Shown in pieces: positions 49,198-58,725 of a stretch of DNA of 64,000 nucleotides. The stretch is taken from positions 8,105,001-8,169,000 of the forward strand of contig NZ_JACHMI010000001.1 in assembly GCF_014207985.1 (NCBI RefSeq), given 5' to 3'. A program made the position numbers and the translations under genes. Source of the stretch: Nonomuraea rubra. Its GTDB lineage: Bacteria > Actinomycetota > Actinomycetes > Streptosporangiales > Streptosporangiaceae. How positions within the stretch are numbered: position 1 is the first letter of the stretch; the number at the start of each line of letters is the position of its first letter. Below the pieces are notes generated by a model, which searched no databases, was not told the DNA's origin, and was given only the letters and a program-made list of their open reading frames with translations.

Positions 49198-49989
49198 ATG
49201 GCCTGGTCCGGGTACGTCGGGCGGCGGGCCGGCTCGGCCCTCGGCCAGGTGGGTGACCTGTTCGTCATCGTCCTGGAGGGCCTGCGCCGGAGCTGGGACG
49301 TCAGGCGCTGGTGGTGGGAGTTCGTCGACCAGTGCTGGTTCCTGGCCCGCGTCACCAGCGTCCCCGTGCTGCTGGTCGCCCTGCCGCTGGGCGCCACCGT
49401 GGCCTTACAGGTGGGCGAGCTGGCCAGGCAGCTCGGCGCCGGCTCCGCCACCGGCAGCGCGGTCTTCGTCGGCCTCATCCGCGAGGTGGCGCCGCTGGCC
49501 AGCGCGCTGCTGATCGCCGGGGCCGGCGGCAGCGCGATGACCTCCGACATCGGCGCGCGGCACATCCGCGACGAGCTGAGCGCGATGGAGGTCATGTCGG
49601 TCAACCCGATCCATCGCCTGGTCACGCCGCGCATGTGGGCGGCCAGCACGATCGCGGTCTGCCTGTGCCCGCTGGTCATCGTGGCGGGCGCGGCCGGGGG
49701 CTACTTCTTCAACGTCGTGGTCCAGGGCGTCACGCCCGGCGCGTACTTCGACGGGGCGCTGTCGCTGGTCGTGGCCTCCGACCTGTACGTGACGCTGTTC
49801 AAGGCGTGGATCTTCGGGTTCGTCGCGGCGGGCGTGGCCTGCTGGAAGGGCATGACCTGCGCGACCAGCCCGGTCGGGGTGGGGCGGGCGGTCAACCAGG
49901 CGACCGTGGTGACGTTCATGCTGGTGTTCACGTTCAACTACGTGATCTCGGCCGTGTACTTCCTGGCCTACCCGCCGAGGTCGCTCTGA
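49198..49989 (+). CDS. MCE transporter permease YrbE (first)
   Basis: 263 residues from ATG 49198, GGAGG five bases upstream. It is an MlaE-type permease: about five hydrophobic helices and the conserved cytoplasmic segment RHIRDELSAMEVMSVNPIHR. Two YrbE proteins and an ATPase (MceG/Mkl, not in this window) drive lipid uptake through the Mce hexamer. It opens the operon; the second permease gene overlaps by TGATG. Confidence 0.93.
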   Translation: MAWSGYVGRRAGSALGQVGDLFVIVLEGLRRSWDVRRWWWEFVDQCWFLARVTSVPVLLVALPLGATVALQVGELARQLGAGSATGSAVFVGLIREVAPLASALLIAGAGGSAMTSDIGARHIRDELSAMEVMSVNPIHRLVTPRMWAASTIAVCLCPLVIVAGAAGGYFFNVVVQGVTPGAYFDGALSLVVASDLYVTLFKAWIFGFVAAGVACWKGMTCATSPVGVGRAVNQATVVTFMLVFTFNYVISAVYFLAYPPRSL

Positions 49990-50843
49990 TGGTCACGCGG
50001 ACCGCGGGCCTGCGGATCGCCCTGAGGGGGCGGGACGCCGCCGAGCGGTTCGCGTCGCTGGCCGACTGGCCGCTGTTCGTGTGGCGGGTGCTGTTCTACT
50101 CCGTACGCGACGTCGTGCTGCGGCTGAAGTACTTCAAGGTCGTCATCCGGCAGGTCAGCGACGTCGTCGTGGGTGTCGGGGCGACCGTCATCGGCGGCGG
50201 CATGATCTTCGTGGTGTTCACGATGGCGTTCGTCGTGGGCGCGACCGTCGGTCTGCAGGGCTACCAGGGGTTGCAGGCCATCGGCGCGGAGTCGTTCATG
50301 GGGCTGGTCGGCAGCTTCGCCAACGTCCGCGAGATCACCCCGATCATCGCCGCCACGGCGCTGGCGGCGCAGGTCGGCTCGTCGTTCACGGCGGAGCTGG
50401 GCGCGATGCGCATCTCGGACGAGATCGACGCGCTGGAGGTGATGGGCATCAACGCCTTCACCTACCTGATCTGCACCCGGGTCGTGGCGGCGCTGCTGGC
50501 GCTGGTGCCGATCTACCTCATCGCGCTGTTCGCCAGCTTCTTCGCCACGCGGCTGATGTGCACCGTGCTGTTCGGGCTGGCGCCCGGCGTCTACGACTAC
50601 TACTTCTACCTGTACCTGCCGGTCAGCGACATCGTGTTCAGCGTCGCCAAGGTCGCGGTGTTCGCCTTCGCCGTCATCGTGATCCACTGCTTCCACGGCT
50701 TCCACGCCACGGGCGGGCCGGTGGGCGTGGGCGTGGCGGCGGGCCGGGCCATCCGCCAGTCGATCGTCACGATCGTGCTGCTCAACCTGCTGCTGTCGTA
50801 CCTGTTCTGGGGCGGCGGCGGCAACATACCGCTGACGGGGTGA
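49989..50843 (+). CDS. MCE transporter permease YrbE (second)
   Basis: 284 residues from ATG 49989, overlapping the first yrbE stop. The MlaE permease fold is visible with helices such as VVVGVGATVIGGGMIFVVFT and the conserved SFTAELGAMRISDEIDALEV segment. It pairs with the first YrbE in the membrane. The first mce gene follows after four bases. Confidence 0.93.
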   Translation: MVTRTAGLRIALRGRDAAERFASLADWPLFVWRVLFYSVRDVVLRLKYFKVVIRQVSDVVVGVGATVIGGGMIFVVFTMAFVVGATVGLQGYQGLQAIGAESFMGLVGSFANVREITPIIAATALAAQVGSSFTAELGAMRISDEIDALEVMGINAFTYLICTRVVAALLALVPIYLIALFASFFATRLMCTVLFGLAPGVYDYYFYLYLPVSDIVFSVAKVAVFAFAVIVIHCFHGFHATGGPVGVGVAAGRAIRQSIVTIVLLNLLLSYLFWGGGGNIPLTG

Positions 50844-50847
50844 GCCG

Positions 50848-51861
50848 GTGGGCCGAGCTGATCTCCCTCTCGCCGCCCGGCTGGGCATCGCGCTGGCCGT
50901 GCTGGCCGTCTTCGCCGCCGCGGCCCTGTACGCCGTGCGCGCCGCCACCCAGGTCCCCGGCACCCGGATCGACGCCGTGTTCGGCCGGGCCGGGCAGGGG
51001 CTCGACACCGGCTCCCCCGTCAAGATCCGCGGCATCACGGTGGGCGAGGTGACGGACCTGTCGCTGGACGCCCAGGGCCGGGCCGTGGTCACCATGCACG
51101 TGACCGTCAGGCTGCCCGCGACCACGGTCGCCACCGTGGAGCCCGCGTCGGTGTTCGGCCCCAAGTTCGTCGGCCTGGAGCTCGGCTCCGGCGAGACCAC
51201 CGGCCCCTACCTGGCCGCCGGCGCCGTCATCACCGAGACCCGGGACCCGCTCGACCTGTCCGACACGCTCGGCGACGCCTACGAGGGCCTGGACGCGGTC
51301 GATCCGCGCGAGGTCACGGTCATCGTGCACACGCTCGCCAAGGGGCTGGAGGGGCAGGGCAAGGACCTGCGCGAGCTGATCGGCGACGCCGGCACCGTCG
51401 TGGACGTGGCGCACCGGCACCGGCAGCGGGCCAGGCAGTTCCTGCACGACACGGCGCTGCTCGGCACCGCGCTGTCGGACAAGGGCGACGAGCTCGTCTC
51501 CATCTCCTCCGACGTCAACGTCATCACGCCGGACCTGCTGGAGCGAGCCGACAAGGTCCGTGCGCTGCTCCAGGAGATCACCTCGGTGTCCGGGCAGGTC
51601 ACGCACGGCCTGGCCAAGCACCGGCAGAACCTGCGGGCCGGCGTGCACTCGGGCGAGCGGGTGGCCGCGCTCATCTACGCCCAGCTCGGCCTGGCGGGCG
51701 ACGGCGTACGCGGCCTGAACACGCTGGTCGACCTGCTCAACGAGCTGATCGAGACGCCCGGCCCCGGCAACAGCCGGCAGCTCCAGGTGGAGGCGTTCGT
51801 GGCCACCGACATCTGCGAGCTGATCGTCGGCGCCTGCGGCCCGACCGACGGGAGGCGCTGA
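50848..51861 (+). CDS. MCE family protein, first of six (MceA position)
   Basis: 337 residues from GTG 50848. One N-terminal transmembrane helix (about 10-32) is followed by the MCE domain (about 36-115, TRIDAVFGRAGQGLDTGSPV and VGEVTDLSLDAQGR), then a long helical needle domain. Six different Mce subunits form a periplasmic tunnel for lipids or sterols. The last codons overlap the second mce start. Confidence 0.93.
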   Translation: MGRADLPLAARLGIALAVLAVFAAAALYAVRAATQVPGTRIDAVFGRAGQGLDTGSPVKIRGITVGEVTDLSLDAQGRAVVTMHVTVRLPATTVATVEPASVFGPKFVGLELGSGETTGPYLAAGAVITETRDPLDLSDTLGDAYEGLDAVDPREVTVIVHTLAKGLEGQGKDLRELIGDAGTVVDVAHRHRQRARQFLHDTALLGTALSDKGDELVSISSDVNVITPDLLERADKVRALLQEITSVSGQVTHGLAKHRQNLRAGVHSGERVAALIYAQLGLAGDGVRGLNTLVDLLNELIETPGPGNSRQLQVEAFVATDICELIVGACGPTDGRR

Positions 51862-52904
51862 TGGAACGGGTGCGCCGCCGCTGGACCTTCCTGCGGTTCG
51901 TGCTGTTCATCGGCCTGACCGTGTCGCTGATCGTGTTCATCGCCGTGCAGATCGCCCGGGTGGGCACGGGCGGCGGCTACCGGCTGACCGCCGTGTTCGA
52001 CGACGTGTCGGGGCTGGTCGAGGGCGACCAGGTGAAGATCGCCGGAGCGCCGGTCGGCCAGGTGGACACGATCACCGTCGTGGACGGGCGCGCGGAGGTG
52101 ACCATGGAGGTGCAGGACGCGGTCAGGGTGCCCACGGACACCGAGGCCGCCGTCCGCTGGCGCAACGCCGTCGGCCAGCGCGTGATCTACCTGCTGCCCG
52201 GCACCGCGCCCGGCAGGCTGCCGCCCGGCTCCCGCATCACCCGCACCTCCTCCGTCGTGGACATCGGCGAGCTGGTCAGCGACCTCGGCCCGCTCACCCG
52301 CAGCCTCGACCCCGAGCAGATCAACCAGCTCCTGACGGCCGCCGCCACCTCGCTCAAGGGCAACGACCGCAACATCCCGCGCCTGCTCGACAACATCAAC
52401 GCGATCACCACCACGGTCACCGAGCGCAGGAAGACCATCGAGCGGCTGCTGGAGGACTACGCCACCGTCACCGGCGTGGTCGCCAAGCGGGACCAGCAGA
52501 TCGAGCGGCTGGTGGACAACCTGGTCACGCTGTCGGAGGCGTTCGCCGACAACCGGCAGCTCGTGGACGACGCGCTGGTGGAGCTGTCGGCCACCTTCCA
52601 CACCTCCAACGAGGTGCTCGGCAAGAACGCCGACGAGCTGGGCGGGCTGGTGGACAACCTGTCGGGGCTGACCGGCGGCATCAGGCGGCACGTGGGCGAG
52701 ATCGACAAGGTGGTCGACACCTTCCCGCCGCTGCTCACCCGGGCGTACTCGTCGGTCAACCGGGGCCACTACTTCATCACCGCGGTCCCCTGCCTGGCGC
52801 TGAGCGCCGCGCCCTGCCCGTACGGGATGCAGACGCCGCCGCCGCTGCGCAACACCCGCATCCAGAGCGAGAAGGACCTCAGGAAGCTGCTGGTGGGCCG
52901 GTGA
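51861..52904 (+). CDS. MCE family protein, second (MceB position)
   Basis: 347 residues. Transmembrane helix at about 10-33 (RFVLFIGLTVSLIVFIAVQI), MCE domain at about 38-115 (YRLTAVFDDVSGLVEGDQVK), helical region, and a C-terminal extension with a Cys pair (AVPCLALSAAPCPYG). ATG overlaps the previous stop (TGATG). It is a subunit of the lipid-import tunnel. Confidence 0.93.
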   Translation: MERVRRRWTFLRFVLFIGLTVSLIVFIAVQIARVGTGGGYRLTAVFDDVSGLVEGDQVKIAGAPVGQVDTITVVDGRAEVTMEVQDAVRVPTDTEAAVRWRNAVGQRVIYLLPGTAPGRLPPGSRITRTSSVVDIGELVSDLGPLTRSLDPEQINQLLTAAATSLKGNDRNIPRLLDNINAITTTVTERRKTIERLLEDYATVTGVVAKRDQQIERLVDNLVTLSEAFADNRQLVDDALVELSATFHTSNEVLGKNADELGGLVDNLSGLTGGIRRHVGEIDKVVDTFPPLLTRAYSSVNRGHYFITAVPCLALSAAPCPYGMQTPPPLRNTRIQSEKDLRKLLVGR

Positions 52905-53929
52905 TGGCGCGCAAGTCGTTCCGCGACAGGAACAAGCACGCCGTCGGACTGGTGTCGCTGGCCACGCTGGCGGTGGTCCTCGTGGCCACGTTCCTGGTCG
53001 GCAACCTGGGGCTGCTGGAGGGCGGCTACACGGTGTCCGGGGTGTTCGTGGACTCCGGCGGGCTGCGCACCGGCAACGACGTGCGCGTCGCCGGGGTGCG
53101 GGTGGGCAAGGTCACCGAGGTGCGGGCCGACTACGGCCAGGGGCACGTGGTCGTCACCTGGAAGGTCGACGACGGCGTACGGCTCGGCCGCTCCACGCGG
53201 GCCGACATCGCCCTGTCCAACCTGCTCGGCGGCCGGTACGTCAAGCTCACCGGCGCCGTCGCGCCCCCGTACCTGGACCAGCTCCCCGAGGCCCAGCGGC
53301 GCATCCCGGTGCAGCGGACCGGCGTGCCCACCCTGATCAACGACGCCGTCAAGGACGCCACCAGGCTGGTCGAGCGGCTCGACACCGAGGCCGTGGACGA
53401 CCTGCTCGCCGAGCTGGGCAAGCTGGACACCTTCAAGCACGGCCGCGTCACCCGGCTCCTGGACAACATCGGCGACCTGTCGGAGACCATCAGCAGGAGC
53501 GAGCCGCAGCTGCAGAGGCTGCTCGACAACGGCACCCGGATCATGAAGGTCCTGGAGAAGAAGGACGCCCAGCTCGGGCGGCTCATCGACGCCGTCGAGG
53601 TGATGCTGGGCGAGCTGCGCAGGCGCCGCGACGAGCTGCGCACCATCCTCGGCGACGGCAGCGACCTGGTGCAGAGCACCACCCGGCTGATCACCGAGCA
53701 CGAGAAGACGCTGGTGCGGGTGCTCGACGACAACGCCGCCATCACCACCCGGCTCAGCGGCAGCACGGAACGGCTCAACTCGCTGCTGGCCTGGGCGGGG
53801 CCGACGTTCTCCGGGCTGGCCACCATGGGCGGGCAGGGGCCGTGGCTGGAGGCCATCGCCACCGGCCTCGGGCCGATCAACCCCGAGGTGCTGGCCGCCA
53901 TCGCCAAGGACAGGGAGAACGACCGATGA
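52904..53929 (+). CDS. MCE family protein, third (MceC position)
   Basis: 341 residues from ATG 52904; GTG 52901 is an alternative. Basic N-terminus, transmembrane helix about 16-36 (VGLVSLATLAVVLVATFLVG), MCE domain (GVFVDSGGLRTGNDVRVAGV) and the helical needle with LVQSTTRLITEHEKTL. It overlaps both neighbours by a few bases. Confidence 0.92.
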   Translation: MARKSFRDRNKHAVGLVSLATLAVVLVATFLVGNLGLLEGGYTVSGVFVDSGGLRTGNDVRVAGVRVGKVTEVRADYGQGHVVVTWKVDDGVRLGRSTRADIALSNLLGGRYVKLTGAVAPPYLDQLPEAQRRIPVQRTGVPTLINDAVKDATRLVERLDTEAVDDLLAELGKLDTFKHGRVTRLLDNIGDLSETISRSEPQLQRLLDNGTRIMKVLEKKDAQLGRLIDAVEVMLGELRRRRDELRTILGDGSDLVQSTTRLITEHEKTLVRVLDDNAAITTRLSGSTERLNSLLAWAGPTFSGLATMGGQGPWLEAIATGLGPINPEVLAAIAKDRENDR

Positions 53930-54951
53930 GGCGGCTCGCGGCGGTGCTGCTCGCCTGGACGCTGCTCGCCTCCGGCTGCTCGGTGGGCGGGGCGGGGCCG
54001 TACCTGCTGGTGGCGATCTTCAGCCAGGCACCCTCCCTGTACGAGGAGGCGCGGGTGAAGGTGATGGGGCTCGACGCCGGCTACGTGGAACGGATCCGGA
54101 TATCTGGCGACAAGGTACGGGTCGAGCTGCGGATCGACCGGCACGTGCCGCTGCCGTCCGGCGTCAAGGCCGTGGTCGCTCCGCAGAACACGCTCGGCGA
54201 GCGCAACGTCGTGCTCTACCCCCCGTGGAAGCCGGGCGACCAGCGGATCCAGGCCGGGGCGACGATCCCGCTGGAGCGCACCGACCTGCCGGTGGAGATC
54301 GACGAGGCGCTCGACGCGTTCACCAAGCTGACCGACGCGCTCGACGACGAGAAGCTGGGCGACGTGGCGGGCGACCTGGCCGACGGGGTGCGCGGGCGCG
54401 GCAAGACGATCAACGACGCGATCGCCGACACCTCCGAGCTCACCGGCGTGCTGGCCAAGCAGGACCAGCAGCTCGTGGACCTGGCCAGGAGCCTGAACGA
54501 GCTGGCCACCAGCCTCAACGAGCGCGAACGCCAGGTGACCGGCGCCATCGACGCCTTCTCCGAGGCGAGCGCGATCCTGGCGGAGGAACGGCGGCGGCTG
54601 CGCGGGTTCGTCACGGCCATGGCCGGGTTCGTGCGCCGCGGCGACGTGATCATCGAGCAGTACGCGGAACGGCTGCCCAGGGCCGCCACGACGCTGGCCG
54701 AGCTGGTGCTGACGGTCCGGGCCAACAGCGCCTCCACCGCGCGGGCCGTCAAGGGCGCCGCCGACTTCGCCGACATCCTGATCGACTCCTGGGACCGCAA
54801 GCAGCACGTGCTGAAGATCCGCGTCGTGCTGAACGCGATGACCAGGGCGTGGCTGACGCCGCTGTTCGAGGCGCTGAACCTGGGCCCGGTGCCGTGCCTG
54901 CCGGCCGGGCTGAGCAACTGCCCCTTCGCACGCCGGGGAGGCTCACGATGA
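53926..54951 (+). CDS. MCE family lipoprotein, fourth (MceD position)
   Basis: 341 residues. Here a lipoprotein signal with lipobox LASGC (about 15-19) replaces the usual MceD transmembrane anchor. The MCE domain follows (VAIFSQAPSLYEEARVKVMG, VERIRISGDKVRVELRIDRH), then a long coiled region. The next gene is also a lipoprotein, so this operon has two lipid-anchored subunits. Confidence 0.92.
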   Translation: MRRLAAVLLAWTLLASGCSVGGAGPYLLVAIFSQAPSLYEEARVKVMGLDAGYVERIRISGDKVRVELRIDRHVPLPSGVKAVVAPQNTLGERNVVLYPPWKPGDQRIQAGATIPLERTDLPVEIDEALDAFTKLTDALDDEKLGDVAGDLADGVRGRGKTINDAIADTSELTGVLAKQDQQLVDLARSLNELATSLNERERQVTGAIDAFSEASAILAEERRRLRGFVTAMAGFVRRGDVIIEQYAERLPRAATTLAELVLTVRANSASTARAVKGAADFADILIDSWDRKQHVLKIRVVLNAMTRAWLTPLFEALNLGPVPCLPAGLSNCPFARRGGSR

Positions 54952-55946
54952 TCCGGCGGCTGATCGCCGGGCTGGCGGCGCTGACCCTGGCCGCCGGCTG
55001 CTCGCTGCAGACGCTCGGCGCGACCACCGGCGACCTCACCCTGCACGCCGTCTTCGACGACGTGCAGAGCCTGGTGGCCGGGCACAGCGTGCAGATCGCC
55101 GACGTACGCGTGGGCACGGTCACCGGCATCCGGCTGGAGGGCTACCGGGCCAGGGTCACCATGTCGGTCCAGTCGGCGCACCGGGTGCCCGAGGGCAGCA
55201 CGGCCACCGTGGCCAAGACGTCCGTGCTGGGCGAGAACTACGTCCGGCTCACCCCGCCCGCCGGGAAGAACCTGGCCACGGGCCCGTACCTGAAGGACGG
55301 CGCGACCATCGCCGAGACGTCGGTCGAGCCGGACATCGAGCAGGTCACCGCGAAGGCGGGGCCGCTCATCGAGGCGCTCGGCGCGCAGGACGTGAACGCC
55401 ATCCTCGACGCCGCCTCCACCGCCTTCGCCGGCCAGGGCGACGAGGTGAACCGCCTGATCAAGCAGACCGCGCAGGTCACCGACGCCTACGCCGCCGCCC
55501 GCCGCGACCTCGGCACCTCCATCGACGCGCTGGCCAGGCTCGGCGACGACCTGGCCGAGGGCAGCGCCGAGCTGGACCGGCTGCCGGGCACGCTGGCCGC
55601 CGCCACCGAACGCCTCGCGCACGGCCGCCGGCACGTCAAGCGGACGATCGTCGCGCTCACCAAGCTGGCCGAGCAGGCCAACCTCACCGTCTACCCGCGC
55701 CACGCCGAACGGCTGCGCACGCTGCTGCGCGAGCTGGAGGCCGTCTCGACGGCCATGCAGCGCGGCAAGGAGGACCTGAAGGCGCTGGTGGCCAAGCTGC
55801 AGGCGTTCATCGACACGCCGCCGATCACGGTGAACGGGCAGGTGCTGATCTACGTGTGGCTGAAGGGCCTGCTGCCGAGCGTGCGCGGAACCCCCGTACG
55901 TGAGCGCGGCGGCGACTTCAGCCTGCTGCTGGAGCCGCCGCGATGA
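54948..55946 (+). CDS. MCE family lipoprotein, fifth (MceE position)
   Basis: 332 residues. Lipobox LAAGC at about 14-18, then the MCE domain (LHAVFDDVQSLVAGHSVQIA, VGTVTGIRLEGYRARV) and a helical domain ending with KGLLPSVRGTPVRERGGDFS. MceE (LprK) is the canonical lipid-anchored subunit. ATGA overlaps on both sides. Confidence 0.93.
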   Translation: MIRRLIAGLAALTLAAGCSLQTLGATTGDLTLHAVFDDVQSLVAGHSVQIADVRVGTVTGIRLEGYRARVTMSVQSAHRVPEGSTATVAKTSVLGENYVRLTPPAGKNLATGPYLKDGATIAETSVEPDIEQVTAKAGPLIEALGAQDVNAILDAASTAFAGQGDEVNRLIKQTAQVTDAYAAARRDLGTSIDALARLGDDLAEGSAELDRLPGTLAAATERLAHGRRHVKRTIVALTKLAEQANLTVYPRHAERLRTLLRELEAVSTAMQRGKEDLKALVAKLQAFIDTPPITVNGQVLIYVWLKGLLPSVRGTPVRERGGDFSLLLEPPR

Positions 55947-57292
55947 GAAGCCGCATCTACGTCAACCTCGGGTTCTTCGTGCTGCTGGGGATCGTCATGA
56001 CGGTCTGGGCGTTCAGCACGATCATCCGGCTGGACGCGATCGAGCGGCCGTACCGGGTGTCGGCCGAGTTCGTCTCCTCCCCCGGGCTGATCCGCGGCTT
56101 CGACGTGGCGTACCTGGGCGTCCGGGTCGGCAAGATCGGCGACGTGCGGCTGGCGCCCGGCAGGATCGTCGTGGGGCTGGACATCGACAGGGAGATCCGG
56201 CTGCCGAAGGGCGTCACGGCCGAGGTGCGCCGCCGCTCGGCCATCGGGGAGCCGTACGTGGCGCTCTCGCCGCCGCCCACCGGCGTCGCCGGGCCCACCC
56301 TGGCGGCCGGCGACACGATCCCGCTGGCCAGGACGACGGTGCCGCTGGACTACAAGAAGCTGTTCGAAGGGGTCGGCAAGCTGCTGAACGCGGTGCCGCC
56401 CGAGGACGCCGACACCATCGTGCACGAGCTGGCCGTCGCCCTGGACGGGCGGGCCCCGGCCATCAGGCGCATCGTCGACGACGCCCACACCCTGACCGGG
56501 ACCCTCGCCGACAACGCCGAACTGCTCGACGACCTGTCGGTGCAGCTCACCCGGCTGACGCACACGCTGGCCGGCAAGCGCGGCGAGCTGGCCTCGGGGA
56601 TCTCGGACCTGAGCACGGTGACGGCGGCGCTGCGGGAGTCCCGTACGGACCTGAACGCCTTCCTGGACCAGGGGCCCGGCGTGTTCGCGCAGCTCGACGC
56701 GGCCGTGCGGACGTCCAGGCCGGGCTTCTCGTGCCTGCTCACGGCGGCGGGGCTGCCGCACCAGCCCGCCTTCTCGGCGGCGACCGAGCGGAACGTGCAC
56801 CACCTGCTGAGCATCGTGCCGACCGCGCTCACCCTGGCCGGCGACATCAGCGACCGGCGCGGGGGGACCGTGTACGGGAAGGCGTCGTTCATCTTCAGCG
56901 TGCCGGGCGGGCCGACGCCGGCCGAGGAGTACGCGGGCCCCCTCGGGCCGCCCACCGTGCCCAAGGTCCGGTCCTGTCCCTCCCGCGCGCCCGCCCCCGA
57001 CCCTTCCCCCGACTCCGGCCCCGGCCCTGACTCCGGCCCGTACCCGGACGGCCGGCACGCCGACGCCTCCCGGCCCGCCGAACGCGCCGGCGAGCAGGAC
57101 ACCCCGGAGCCCTCACCCGAGAGCACCACCGAGTCGCCCAGAGCCGTGGCCGGCAACCGGGCCGCGTCAGGAACCCCGATGGACATCGCCCCGCTGATTG
57201 CCGCGATCTTCCTCGCCGTGGTGGTGAGCGGTGGCATCGTGGGCTGGATAGCGGCGGGCCGGGCCGCCCGCCGCCGTGAGGAGTCACCATGA
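55943..57292 (+). CDS. MCE family protein, sixth (MceF position), with C-terminal transmembrane tail
   Basis: 449 residues, about 100 longer than its siblings. N-terminal helix (NLGFFVLLGIVMTVWAFSTI), MCE domain (RVSAEFVSSPGLIRGFDVAY), needle region, then from about 350 a Pro/Asp-rich linker and a second transmembrane helix (IAPLIAAIFLAVVVSGGIVG) ending in basic residues. An anchor at both ends is unusual for an Mce protein. It may clamp the tunnel to the membrane or act as a stop for the wall layer. Confidence 0.92.
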   Translation: MRSRIYVNLGFFVLLGIVMTVWAFSTIIRLDAIERPYRVSAEFVSSPGLIRGFDVAYLGVRVGKIGDVRLAPGRIVVGLDIDREIRLPKGVTAEVRRRSAIGEPYVALSPPPTGVAGPTLAAGDTIPLARTTVPLDYKKLFEGVGKLLNAVPPEDADTIVHELAVALDGRAPAIRRIVDDAHTLTGTLADNAELLDDLSVQLTRLTHTLAGKRGELASGISDLSTVTAALRESRTDLNAFLDQGPGVFAQLDAAVRTSRPGFSCLLTAAGLPHQPAFSAATERNVHHLLSIVPTALTLAGDISDRRGGTVYGKASFIFSVPGGPTPAEEYAGPLGPPTVPKVRSCPSRAPAPDPSPDSGPGPDSGPYPDGRHADASRPAERAGEQDTPEPSPESTTESPRAVAGNRAASGTPMDIAPLIAAIFLAVVVSGGIVGWIAAGRAARRREESP

Positions 57293-58032
57293 CCGACGAC
57301 CCCAAGGCCACCACTCTGGAGGACAGCACCCGGGAGGACGCCGCCCCGCCTGCCGACGCGCCCGAGCCGGAGGCCGAGGAGGCCCCGCTCGCCGAGCCGG
57401 AGGCCAAGGACAGCTCGCCCGGCGCGCCGGACGCGGGCGCCACGGCCGGCGACGAGACGTCCACGAGGGGCGGGCGGTTCACGCGGGCCAAGGTCGTCGG
57501 GGCGCTGGCCGCGATGCTGGTGACCGCGATCACCGCCACCGCCGTCCTGCAGTGGATCTCCGCCGCCCAGGCCGAGGACGCCCGCGCCGGCCTGGAGTCG
57601 GAGCGCGCCCTGCGCCTGGAGGTGTCCGGCGCGGCCAGCGCGTTCAGCCGCGCCCTGCTCAGCTACGACTACCAGAACCTCCAGAGCACCCGCTCCACCC
57701 TCGCCGCCCAGGCCACGGGCGACTTCCTGGCCACGTACGACACGGCGTTCGGCGGCGCGATGGCGCAGGTCATCGTCAAGCTCAAGGCCACCTCGCAGGC
57801 CACCGTCCGCGAGGTCTACCTGGCGGACGTGGACGAGGCCACCGCCCACGCCATCGTCGTCGTGGACCAACAGGTGAACACTTCGGAGGCGATCCGCTCG
57901 GTCAAGGACTCCCACCTTAAGATCAGCCTTGTGAAGGAGAAGGGGAGCTGGAAGATTCATGACGTGACCGTGCTCGGCGCGGCGTCGGAGGACCAGTACA
58001 ACCTCAACGGCGACGAGAAGAACAAGGACTGA
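57289..58032 (+). CDS. Mce-associated membrane protein (Mas-like)
   Basis: 247 residues. A disordered acidic N-terminus (about 1-62) is followed by one transmembrane helix (VVGALAAMLVTAITATAVLQ) and an NTF2-like extracytoplasmic domain (about 95-235) with AFSRALLSYDYQNLQSTRST and ending WKIHDVTVLGA. Mas proteins stabilise Mce complexes. ATGA overlap with mceF. Confidence 0.88.
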   Translation: MTDDPKATTLEDSTREDAAPPADAPEPEAEEAPLAEPEAKDSSPGAPDAGATAGDETSTRGGRFTRAKVVGALAAMLVTAITATAVLQWISAAQAEDARAGLESERALRLEVSGAASAFSRALLSYDYQNLQSTRSTLAAQATGDFLATYDTAFGGAMAQVIVKLKATSQATVREVYLADVDEATAHAIVVVDQQVNTSEAIRSVKDSHLKISLVKEKGSWKIHDVTVLGAASEDQYNLNGDEKNKD

Positions 58033-58049
58033 CGATCGGCCCCTTAGCG

Positions 58050-58646
58050 ATGGGTGGGCGCCCCGACGAGGTGCGCGCCCCCGAAGAATGGCTCACCGAG
58101 GTGGAGCGGGAGCGGGCCGCCCGCTTCAAGTTCGACCACGACCGCACCATCTTCGTCGCCGCCCACCTGCTCGTGCGGATCTGCGCCGCCGAGGTGCTCG
58201 GCGCCGACCCTGCGGAGCTCACGCTGCTGCAGTACTGCGACCTGCACGGCTTCGGGCACGGCAGGCCGTCCATCGAGCAGGCCCCGGACCTCGGCGTCAG
58301 CTTCAGCCACACGCGCGGCTACGTGTGCGCGGCGGCGGGTCCCGGCAAGATCGGCGTGGACGCGGAGCGCGTACGCCCCGGCCCGCTGGACACGGTGCTG
58401 GCCGACCGCGTGCTCACCCCGTACGAGCGGGCGATGGTCACCGGCAACGACGAGCTGATCAGGCACTGGACCCGCAAGGAGGCGCTCATCAAGCGCGGCG
58501 AGCTGACGCTCGACAAGGTGAGCGAGGGTGGCGCGGACCTGACCGGCCGGCACCTGCTGGAGTGGAGCGCCGGCCCGGACATCAGGGTGGCGGTCGTCAC
58601 CGACAGCCCCGCCCGCCGCGTGCCCATCCCCGGCGAGGACTCATGA
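58050..58646 (+). CDS. 4'-phosphopantetheinyl transferase
   Basis: 198 residues, a Sfp/AcpS-superfamily enzyme. Signature IGVDAERV (Asp104, Glu106 binding Mg2+) and WTRKEALIKRG (Lys143, Glu144). It activates carrier proteins of fatty-acid, polyketide or peptide synthases with the CoA arm. The start is 17 bases after the mas stop with no ribosome site of its own, so it probably depends on the mce operon transcript. No carrier-protein gene is in the window. The 3' end lies within a 35-nt repeat. Confidence 0.9.
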   Translation: MGGRPDEVRAPEEWLTEVERERAARFKFDHDRTIFVAAHLLVRICAAEVLGADPAELTLLQYCDLHGFGHGRPSIEQAPDLGVSFSHTRGYVCAAAGPGKIGVDAERVRPGPLDTVLADRVLTPYERAMVTGNDELIRHWTRKEALIKRGELTLDKVSEGGADLTGRHLLEWSAGPDIRVAVVTDSPARRVPIPGEDS

Positions 58647-58725
58647 ACGGCGGCGCAGCACGATCATCTCCGGGATCATGAACGGCGGCGGAGCGCGGCC
58701 CTCCCGGGGATCATGAACGGCGGCG
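58641..58725. repeat. 35-nt period repeat at the convergent PPTase/CDF gene ends
   Basis: The 15-mer TCATGAACGGCGGCG occurs at 58641, 58676 and 58711, with looser similarity in between. The third copy contains the CDF stop codon complement; the first contains the PPTase stop. The array probably arose by duplication of the CDF gene's 3' end. Confidence 0.85.

Noticed and set aside
58647..58710. Possible small gene between PPTase and CDF genes (ATGAACGGCGG...)
   Set aside because: The ATG triplets belong to the 35-nt repeat. The frames are short and the repeat is explained by duplication of the CDF gene end.
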